A DNA stretch of 64,000 nt from positions 539,201-603,200 of the forward strand of contig NZ_JACIJC010000005.1 in NCBI RefSeq assembly GCF_014199215.1. Direction: 5' to 3'. Every line of letters starts with the position of its first letter. The stretch's first letter is position 1. The stretch is from Sphingobium boeckii (GTDB taxonomy: Bacteria; Pseudomonadota; Alphaproteobacteria; Sphingomonadales; Sphingomonadaceae). This document shows positions 58,307 through 64,000 of this stretch, one piece after another. The notes beneath the pieces were generated by a model that was given only the letters and a program-made list of their open reading frames with translations, was not told the DNA's origin and searched no databases. The translations under genes were made by a program, and so were the position numbers.

Positions 58307-58498
58307 TCAGTCTGATGCTCGGAAACGTTCAATCCACGCTGTGATTTGGGATTCGTACCATCCCGAACAATTTTCGCTGATTTTCAACGGCTTCGGAAAG
58401 CGTCCGCGACGGATGTTCCTGTAGAGGGTCGCTCTGCTGAAACCAACCCGGTCGAGAACTACGGCGATACGCAATATTCTTTCGGGAGGCGCATTCAT
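58307..58498 (-). CDS. AlpA-family small DNA-binding regulator
   Basis: A 63-residue protein that reads MNAPPERILRIAVVLDRVG, then FSRATLYRNIRRGRFPKPLKI and WYESQITAWIERFRAS. This is the AlpA/excisionase-like winged HTH found in many integrative elements, which can control excision or transfer genes. It overlaps the stop of the DUF2274 gene as ATGA, so it is co-translated with the conjugation operon. Its position at the distal end of a trb operon fits a regulator carried by the element. Length and motif both match the family. Confidence 0.88.
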   Translation of the reverse strand: MNAPPERILRIAVVLDRVGFSRATLYRNIRRGRFPKPLKISENCSGWYESQITAWIERFRASD

Positions 58499-58752
58499 AA
58501 TGTGGCTCCTTTGCTCTGATCGGCGATCACTTTCGAATGCTTGTTACGACGGATTTTTACAAATTCACGGTCGCTTTCGAGAAAAAGAGAAAGCATAGCC
58601 GGAATCAGCTCAGCGACGGCTTCCTGACGTCCGTAGGTTGTCGCATAGAGCTCCGCATAATCCGTGAGCGCATCATTCAGATCCGGCGGAATTGACAGCG
58701 TCACCTTTACCGGCGTGCGTTCTGGCAGCCGTGGAAGTTTCAATTGTCCCAT
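58495..58752 (-). CDS. DUF2274 family protein
   Basis: An 85-residue protein from MGQLKLPRLPERTPVKVTLSI, with PPDLNDALTDYAELYATTYG and AVAELIPAMLSLFLESDREF. The text matches DUF2274, a family that usually follows trbI in Ti/RP4-type conjugation operons and has a ribbon-helix-helix-like shape (PVKVTLSIPPDL then two helices). Its job is not established; DNA binding and control of the transfer operon are plausible. It lies 9 bases downstream of trbI and overlaps the AlpA-like gene by 4 bases. Confidence 0.88.
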   Translation of the reverse strand: MGQLKLPRLPERTPVKVTLSIPPDLNDALTDYAELYATTYGRQEAVAELIPAMLSLFLESDREFVKIRRNKHSKVIADQSKGATL

Positions 58753-58761
58753 GCAGGCTTC

Positions 58762-59973
58762 CTATCCATTCCAGGGTTTCAGGATCAGGTCGCGATGCAC
58801 CATAAGACGCGCGGGCGCGCCGGGTCGGATGGTGATCGTCGGCTGGATATTGAGATTGCGCGACGTGATCTGCTCGCCCGCCCGAGACACATCACTCTGC
58901 GACGAAAGCCGAATAGCTTGCACCAGATCGCTGTCCCCAGAAAACACGAGATCCGAGCCCACACCCAGCAATGTGGACAAAGCGATGCCCTTGAGCAGCG
59001 TCCAGGTATGAAAATCCACCTTGTCTGCCAAGCCTGAATAACCCGAAGGGTCGGTGGCCGGGGCGTTGTCGATCGCCAACGAACTCCCATCGGGCAGGAT
59101 CAACCGCTGCCAAACCAGCAGCGCCCGCTTCTGGCCGAATGCCACCACACTGTCATAGCTGCCAATCAGGCGGGCGCCCTGCGGAATCAGGAGATACCGT
59201 CCGGTTGCACTGTCATAGACCTGTTCGGTCACCTGGGCCGTCACAATGCCCGGAAGATCCGACCTGAGGCCGGTAATCAAGCTCGCCGAGATGATCGACC
59301 CGGCGGAAAGCGTGTAGGGCGAGATCAGTGGCGTCAGCGCGTGCGGATTAATTGCCCCCTTCCCGTTCGCCGTCGCCGCAAAATCGGCCTTGCGCTGCTG
59401 GGCATTGGGATCCCGCTCGGGATCGAGTGCTACGGTGGATGCTATGGACGCTTGCCCAGCAGGCCGATTGGATTCACCATCCGGGTCGCGGCCCACATCT
59501 CCCGGCTGGCGTGATCCGAACATGAGACCGGATTCGCGTGCAGATTTCTGGTCGGAAAGGCGGTTGTCGGGCTGGGCTGGCACATGCTGACCGCCGCCGA
59601 CTGCGCCGTCGCCCGGCATTTCGGTCGCCATCTCACGCTGGTGCGCGAGGATCGGCCGCCCCAGGTCGCCGGGAAGTGGCGGCCCCAGCTGGGGAATCTG
59701 GTCATAGCCGGAAGGCAGCGCATTGACCGTATCCGATGACGAGGCCGCGGGCTCCGCGCGAGGCTCTCCCTGACGGGCCGCCATGAACGATGCCGGTTTC
59801 AGTGACATCCATGCCACGCCGACCAGGCTGACCGATGCGAAAGCGGCGATACCGACCACCATGCCGCGCTTGAAACGGATGGCACGTGCCGGGCTCGCGC
59901 GCAGCACCAGCGTTTCGGGATCGAGCTTTTCTGGCATCCCAGGCACGGGATCGGGCTGCTGGGTGCCGCTCAT
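58762..59973 (-). CDS. trbI: Conjugal transfer protein TrbI (VirB10-type)
   Basis: Core-complex protein of the mating-pair-formation type IV secretion system, 403 residues. A short cytoplasmic N-terminus is followed by one transmembrane helix (MVVGIAAFASVSLVGVAWM) and a long disordered periplasmic region. The VirB10-type C-terminal domain begins SPYTLSAGSIISASLITGLRSDLPG and includes LLIPQGARLIGSYDS and LLGVGSDLVFSG. The length is normal for TrbI. It overlaps trbG by 4 bases (ATGA). Confidence 0.95.
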   Translation of the reverse strand: MSGTQQPDPVPGMPEKLDPETLVLRASPARAIRFKRGMVVGIAAFASVSLVGVAWMSLKPASFMAARQGEPRAEPAASSSDTVNALPSGYDQIPQLGPPLPGDLGRPILAHQREMATEMPGDGAVGGGQHVPAQPDNRLSDQKSARESGLMFGSRQPGDVGRDPDGESNRPAGQASIASTVALDPERDPNAQQRKADFAATANGKGAINPHALTPLISPYTLSAGSIISASLITGLRSDLPGIVTAQVTEQVYDSATGRYLLIPQGARLIGSYDSVVAFGQKRALLVWQRLILPDGSSLAIDNAPATDPSGYSGLADKVDFHTWTLLKGIALSTLLGVGSDLVFSGDSDLVQAIRLSSQSDVSRAGEQITSRNLNIQPTITIRPGAPARLMVHRDLILKPWNG

Positions 59974-60935
59974 CGTGCTTTCCGATTCAATGTAACGGCC
60001 CCGGCATCGAGCCGGGTGATTCGCACGACCTGTTGATCCTTCAGACCGAGCCGCAACTCAGCGGCGTCGAAAATGCGATCGACGATGTAATGACGGCCGT
60101 TCATCCGATAATTGACGAGTTGCGCCTGCCCCTTGCCGTCCACAATGAACAGCGGCGGCGCTTCAACGGTGGTCACTTCTCTTGCAAATTCGATGAAAAT
60201 CTGCCGGCCATCGTCAAAGGCGCGTAAGGGCCGCCATGACGGCCTGTCGCCGGAAATCGCGTAATTGAAGCGGAGGCTAGCAATATCGAGACCCGCAGCC
60301 ACCGGTTTCGCGGCCTCGGCTTCTGCTGCCGCGCGCTTCAGCGCGATCAGCGCGTCGTGCGGATAGGTCCAGGACAGCGAGGCCGTGGCTGCGCCCGCGG
60401 TGCTGATCAACGACAGATGATAGGTCCGCCGATCGGTGGTGACCACGAGATTGGTCCTGAGGCCCGGTGCGAAAGGCTTGATCAGGATGTGCGTGCGCTT
60501 GCCCGCCCCTGCCCCACTGCTGGTGTCGCCGATCACCCAGCGGACCGTATCACCGCTGGCGACCGCCCCCAGAATCTCCCCGGGCTGCAATGCGATGTCG
60601 GTCACACGCTCTGGCGCGGCATAGACCTGGTAGATCGCACCCTCGCTGAACGGATAGACCTGGGCTGCATTGATATAGGCGTGCGCTGCCGGCACGACCG
60701 TGGCAGCGCGATTGGCCATGGCGATGCCAGCAACCGGTGAGCTGGGTCGCGGTCGCGCGGGTTTTCGCGCCAATCTCCGAACCGGTTTCACGTGCGGCGC
60801 GGATTTGACTGCAACCGTCCTCACGGCGGCCGAACTTTCCCTGGCAATTGCAGGTTTATGGGGCGGCGGCCCATCGGCGGCGATCAGCGCCAAAGCCGAT
60901 ATGCACATCAGCGGCATGGAAAGACGACGGGTCAT
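59970..60935 (-). CDS. trbG: Conjugal transfer protein TrbG (VirB9-type)
   Basis: Outer-membrane-core component of the conjugative type IV secretion system, 321 residues. A signal peptide (MTRRLSMPLMCISALALIAA) is followed by a basic Pro/Lys-rich region and the VirB9 fold. Typical text includes PFSEGAIYQVYAAPERVTDIALQPGE, VRWVIGDT, ILIKPFAPGLRTNLVVTTDRRTYHL and LRFNYAISGD. The C-terminal half (RPLRAFDDGRQIFIEF, LVNYRMNGRHYIVDRIF) fits the family. It overlaps trbI and trbF by 4 bases each. Confidence 0.95.
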   Translation of the reverse strand: MTRRLSMPLMCISALALIAADGPPPHKPAIARESSAAVRTVAVKSAPHVKPVRRLARKPARPRPSSPVAGIAMANRAATVVPAAHAYINAAQVYPFSEGAIYQVYAAPERVTDIALQPGEILGAVASGDTVRWVIGDTSSGAGAGKRTHILIKPFAPGLRTNLVVTTDRRTYHLSLISTAGAATASLSWTYPHDALIALKRAAAEAEAAKPVAAGLDIASLRFNYAISGDRPSWRPLRAFDDGRQIFIEFAREVTTVEAPPLFIVDGKGQAQLVNYRMNGRHYIVDRIFDAAELRLGLKDQQVVRITRLDAGAVTLNRKAR

Positions 60936-61750
60936 GGCTTGATCTCCTGGGACTGAGGCATTGGGGGTGGAACAGCATCGGAAACTGGATCGAGCGGCTC
61001 CTGAATGAGCGCTGGCGATGAGGATGCTGGCATCGGGCGCTTCGCCACCACCGGCGCTTCGAGCTCCCGGCTCCAGTCGATGGCATCGACATAGAGGCCG
61101 AGCGGATTTTTCCTGAGCGTGTCAGCCGAGGCCGGCGGCCGAATCGCGACCGTGACCATGGCCGTCCATCGAGACACGCCCGCCTCGCTCCCATTGTCAT
61201 AGGCCGTCTCGCGCCATTTGACCTGAAACGAGCGTTCCGAGGCCCGCACCACGCTCGTGACCTGAACCGACACCGCCTTCTGGCCCACATTGGCAAATGG
61301 ATTGGCGGCACGGGCATATTCCCCGATGAACTGCGCGCCACGCTTCGTGGCAAAGTCATAGGCTGACAGCCAGTCCTCACGCATCAAGATTGGATCGAGC
61401 GATATGGATCGTACATTCCTGATAAATTTCGCCAGATGCCAGGCGATCTGGGGATCACTGGGTGTGAATGCCGCTTCTGCCTCGGTGACCGCCCGCGCTT
61501 CACCAAACCGATCGACCTCGACCACATAGGGGATGACCCGGCTTTGCAGCGACTGCCAGATCAGCGCCATCGACATAGTGGTCGACACGAGCAGGCCGCC
61601 AAAAGCCATGTATCGCCAGTTCCTGGCCTGGACGCGAGCCGAGCCGATCCGCTCGTCCCAGAGCTGGCCAGCGCGTTGATAGGGCGTTTCAGGTTGGGGA
61701 GATTGTCCGTAACGCTGGACCGCGCGTTTGAAGATCATGGGCTTAATCAT
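60932..61750 (-). CDS. trbF: Conjugal transfer protein TrbF (VirB8-type)
   Basis: Inner-membrane assembly factor of the type IV secretion system, 272 residues. There is one transmembrane helix (YMAFGGLLVSTTMSMALIWQS) and a periplasmic NTF2-like VirB8 domain with VIPYVVEVDRFGEARAV, FIRNVRSISLD and RWTAMVTVAIRPP. The ATG at 61750 has an AAGGA site; another ATG lies four codons on (MIFKRAVQRYG). It overlaps the trbL stop by 8 bases and trbG by 4. A Pro-rich tail follows. Confidence 0.95.
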   Translation of the reverse strand: MIKPMIFKRAVQRYGQSPQPETPYQRAGQLWDERIGSARVQARNWRYMAFGGLLVSTTMSMALIWQSLQSRVIPYVVEVDRFGEARAVTEAEAAFTPSDPQIAWHLAKFIRNVRSISLDPILMREDWLSAYDFATKRGAQFIGEYARAANPFANVGQKAVSVQVTSVVRASERSFQVKWRETAYDNGSEAGVSRWTAMVTVAIRPPASADTLRKNPLGLYVDAIDWSRELEAPVVAKRPMPASSSPALIQEPLDPVSDAVPPPMPQSQEIKP

Positions 61751-63053
61751 CCTTTTCCTTGATGTCGGGGGTTGCCGACGCCCCGCCGCGATCGCCTTCC
61801 TTCAGGCTCTGCAGCGCGGCGTGACGGTGATGGCGGGCGGTCTGCTTGCCGTGGAGCGCCTGCGCCCATGCGGGGGCCTCGCTGCCTGACGGCACGCCGG
61901 ATCCCGTCGACGCAGGCGCGGCGTCGGTCTTCGCCATCGCATTCCAGGCGGCAGTGCGTCCGGATTCGACCGCTTCGCCAAATCCGAGCGCGCTGGATGC
62001 CTTCTGCCGCATCGCACCGCCCGCAGCCTGCGCCACGCCGCCGAGACCGGCGGCGACGGACGGCGAGGCAGCGGTCTCATTGCCCAAGCGGTAAGCGGTC
62101 GAAGCCGCCGAACCCATCGACGTCCCTGCCCTGACCGCCGCTAGCGCGCCGCCCCCTGCGGCGCGTGCAGTTCCGGCGGCCGCCATGCCGCCGACCGCAG
62201 CAATGCCGGCGGCACCGACCGTCGTGCCGAGCGCCGCGCCGGCGCCGAGTTGCGGTGCACCGGCGACGAGGCCGGAGGCGATACCGGGTGCGAAAATGCC
62301 GAGACCGAATAGCGAAAGCGCTGCAAGCACAAGGCTCATGGCCTGGCCAATATCGGGCTCCTGCCCCTGCAAAGCGCTGACGAACTGGGCAAAGAAATTG
62401 GAGCCGATGCCGACGATAACCGCGAGCACCATCACCTTGATGCCGGACGAGACCACATTGCCGAGCACGCGCTCGGCCAGGAAACTGGTCCGGTTCCACA
62501 AAGCAAACGGCACGAGGATGAACCCTGCCAGCGTAGTCAGCTTGAACTCGATGATCGTCACGAACATCTGCACGGCGAGAATGAAGAAGGCGATGATGAC
62601 GAGCGCCCAGGCAAACAGCAGGACGACGATCGTCAGGAAATTGTCGAAGAAGCTGGTAAACCCCATCATCTCGGAGGCCTGTTCCAGCAGCGGCCATCCC
62701 GCCTCGAACCCGATGCCGGCCAGGCGCCCGGGTTTGAGCAGATCGTCCGCCGACAGCGCGCCACCGCCCGCGGTCAGGCCTGCAGCGGCAAAGGACTTAA
62801 AGATGATGTCGGCAAGCGTGGAGAAGCTGTTCAAAATGAACGCGAACGCACCGATGTAGAGGATCTTCTTGAGAAACCTCCCGATGACGTCCTGTTCACC
62901 ACCCATCGCCCAGAACAGGCCAGCCAGCGTGATGTCGATGCCAATCAGCGTCGTGGTCAGGAAGCCGACGTCCGGCCCGAGCAGGCCGAACCCGCTGTCG
63001 ATGTAGGTGATGAACGCCTGCATGAAGGCATCGATGACGTTGAGATCATTCAT
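61743..63053 (-). CDS. trbL: Conjugal transfer protein TrbL (VirB6-type)
   Basis: Polytopic inner-membrane protein of 436 residues. It has about six helices (DVGFLTTTLIGIDITLAGLFWAM, ILYIGAFAFILNSFSTL, FLTIVVLLFAWALVIIAFFIL, FKLTTLAGFILVPFALW and others) and a long Gly/Ala-rich C-terminal part (GTTVGAAGIAAVGGMAAAG). It ends in a basic and His-rich tail. The order trbJ-trbL-trbF-trbG-trbI is the standard one. A 120-base gap upstream, where trbK often lies, holds no convincing gene. Confidence 0.95.
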   Translation of the reverse strand: MNDLNVIDAFMQAFITYIDSGFGLLGPDVGFLTTTLIGIDITLAGLFWAMGGEQDVIGRFLKKILYIGAFAFILNSFSTLADIIFKSFAAAGLTAGGGALSADDLLKPGRLAGIGFEAGWPLLEQASEMMGFTSFFDNFLTIVVLLFAWALVIIAFFILAVQMFVTIIEFKLTTLAGFILVPFALWNRTSFLAERVLGNVVSSGIKVMVLAVIVGIGSNFFAQFVSALQGQEPDIGQAMSLVLAALSLFGLGIFAPGIASGLVAGAPQLGAGAALGTTVGAAGIAAVGGMAAAGTARAAGGGALAAVRAGTSMGSAASTAYRLGNETAASPSVAAGLGGVAQAAGGAMRQKASSALGFGEAVESGRTAAWNAMAKTDAAPASTGSGVPSGSEAPAWAQALHGKQTARHHRHAALQSLKEGDRGGASATPDIKEKDD

Positions 63054-63173
63054 AGGGTCATGTTCCGATGGATGAAGGATGTCGCGGAGCCCCGGCGGTG
63101 CTTGGGGGACGACAGAGCTCCGCGACGAGACAGCGCACCGGCCGGGGAAGGACGGGACCGGCGCTGTCTCAAC
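63054..63173. other. Gap between trbJ and trbL, where trbK is often found
   Basis: A GC-rich stretch of 120 bases. A 66-codon open frame overlapping both ends has an Arg/Pro/Ser-rich product with no signal peptide or lipobox, so it does not look like TrbK. The entry-exclusion gene appears to be missing from this position. Confidence 0.4.
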
Positions 63174-63890
63174 TCAATCCGGGGTGTAGGCCTTGCCGGA
63201 TCCCAGAAACTGCTTCGTGGCGGTGCGCGCTTCGGCCTCGGCCTGGACACGCCGCGCCTGCTCGATCGCTTCCGCGCGATATTGGGCGGCCATCAGGCTC
63301 TGGATCTGAAATTGCTGCTTGGCGGTGAGCGCGAGCAATTGATTGGTGGCCTGTTGCGCCTGCAAGCCGCCTTCAGCGCCTTGGCTTTTGGCAACGATGG
63401 CTGCGAGCGCAGTCGCATCTTCGCGCACATTGCCGACGACCTGTGCTTGTACGGTCATGGTCTGGCGGAAGGCCGCCATCGCAGTGTCGAGGCGCGACCG
63501 TGCCCCCATCACGCGCTGATCACTGCGCAGCGCCTGTTCGAAATTGGTGCGGAAGAGTGTGCGGAACTGATCGTCGACCCGGTCGATATCGAAATCCACG
63601 CCCTGCGCCTGCCGCATCAGCCGATCGATCTGCTGGAGCTTTTGCGTGAGTTGCTGAAGTTCGGGAAAATCGATCTTCGTCAGATTCTTGGCCATGCCGG
63701 TCAGCATCGCCGCTTCATTCTGGAGCGACTGCATCTGCTGATTGATCTGCTGGAGCGTGCGCGCCGCTGTCAGCACATTCTGGGCATAGTTGCTGGGATC
63801 GAACACCACGATGGCGTGCACCGGCGTGACCGGGACCGTCAGCGCCATGACGAGCGCGCCAGTCGATGCCAGCGCCAGCGCACCGGACAC
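63174..63890 (-). CDS. trbJ: Conjugal transfer protein TrbJ (VirB5-type), 5' end disrupted
   Basis: Secreted type IV pilus-associated protein of 238 residues from the GTG at 63890. The signal peptide's hydrophobic core (VSGALALASTGALVMALTVPVTPVHA) is followed by a long alpha-helical, Gln-rich body (YAQNVLTAARTLQQINQQMQ, QLTQKLQQIDRLMRQAQG). In the same frame before the GTG the DNA encodes TLRKYL, which would supply the normal positively charged start of the signal. The original start codon is gone because an insertion-sequence end begins at 63908. Export may be impaired. The neighbouring trb genes are intact. Confidence 0.9.
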   Translation of the reverse strand: MSGALALASTGALVMALTVPVTPVHAIVVFDPSNYAQNVLTAARTLQQINQQMQSLQNEAAMLTGMAKNLTKIDFPELQQLTQKLQQIDRLMRQAQGVDFDIDRVDDQFRTLFRTNFEQALRSDQRVMGARSRLDTAMAAFRQTMTVQAQVVGNVREDATALAAIVAKSQGAEGGLQAQQATNQLLALTAKQQFQIQSLMAAQYRAEAIEQARRVQAEAEARTATKQFLGSGKAYTPD

Positions 63891-63907
63891 GAGATATTTG
63901 CGAAGTG

Positions 63908-64000
63908 TGTTGATTGCCGCTGAGAAGTGACCCGGGGAAGCCAGTAATTTCCACTGAGAAGTGACCCATGTTTGAACCCGTCCCTGGCTTTGATGAGCGG
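63908..64000. mobile_element. End of an insertion sequence, IS21-like (partial)
   Basis: From 63908 the plus strand reads TGTTGATTGCCGCTGAGAAG. Two direct repeats of the type CTGAGAAGTGACCC recur (63918-63933 and 63952-63967; 34 bases apart), a pattern of multiple terminal repeats seen in IS21-family ends. An ATG at 63968 opens a frame (MFEPVPGFDER) that runs off the window. The family call is from memory of such ends; the transposase is not visible. Confidence 0.6.

Noticed and set aside
58167..58424. Plus-strand open frame of 85 codons opposite the AlpA-like gene
   Set aside because: It overlaps a well-supported minus-strand gene and has no recognisable motif. It remains possible but unsupported.
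63050..63250. Minus-strand open frame of 66 codons between trbJ and trbL, considered as trbK
   Set aside because: The product is Arg/Pro/Ser-rich without a signal peptide or lipobox, and it overlaps the 3' end of trbJ.

Overview
The window is a 64 kb, GC-rich chromosomal segment of an alphaproteobacterium, most likely a member of the Sphingomonadales (Sphingomonas or a close relative). This rests on remembered family features: gene order (tig/clpP/clpX/lon/hup, mreBCD-mrdA-rodA, gatCAB), a T2SS locus next to a very large TonB-dependent receptor, opgGH, and a Ti/RP4-type trb island carrying a DUF2274 gene. No rRNA genes or CRISPR arrays were seen.

Layout. (1) 1-8.2 kb is an envelope module. 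It has gspC-gspD of a type II secretion system (gspD runs off the left edge), a divergent prolyl-4-hydroxylase-like 2OG-Fe(II) oxygenase, and on the minus strand a large outer-membrane TonB-dependent receptor preceded by a lipoprotein with a nine-unit Thr-Pro linker. (2) 8.2-12.3 kb holds opgG-opgH for osmoregulated periplasmic glucan and a DUF2147 protein. (3) 12.3-22.4 kb holds tRNA-Val, HU, lon, clpX, clpP and tig, with three sugar-transferase-type genes interspersed, and ends with tRNA-Leu. (4) 22.5-28.5 kb holds a 52-residue acidic protein gene, gatB, a serine-acetyltransferase-like gene, gatA, gatC and a DUF4153 membrane protein. (5) 28.6-33.2 kb holds a DUF3089 hydrolase, ruvX, DUF1294, DUF6894, then pyrB coupled to a dihydroorotase homologue that has lost its metal ligands. 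(6) 33.2-37.2 kb is a ParA / ribbon-helix-helix-like / two-SPOR-protein cluster. (7) 37.1-47.5 kb holds serB and miaA (divergent, with overlapping starts), then ilvB-ilvH-ilvC-bioF-bioD-bioA-leuA. This region has a leucine-rich leader peptide before leuA and a terminator-like hairpin before ilvB. (8) 47.6-48.4 kb is an AT-rich orphan lipoprotein. (9) 48.4-55.9 kb holds mutL and the divergent rod-shape operon mreB-mreC-mreD-mrdA-rodA.

(10) From tRNA-Lys at 56.0 kb to the right edge lies part of an integrative conjugative element. It has a junction with short direct repeats, a hipBA toxin-antitoxin operon with a possibly leaderless promoter, a small AlpA-like regulator, DUF2274, and trbI-trbG-trbF-trbL-trbJ. 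The 5' end of trbJ is cut by what looks like the end of an IS21-type insertion sequence.

A family of roughly 80-90 bp palindromic repeats occurs four times (26.2, 29.8, 41.4 and 43.8 kb). One copy sits in frame inside bioD and adds about 30 residues to the enzyme. The most original hypotheses are the possible link between the hydroxylase and the (Thr-Pro)9 lipoprotein beside the T2SS and receptor, the palindromic element carried inside BioD, the non-catalytic PyrC', and the ParA/SPOR cluster.
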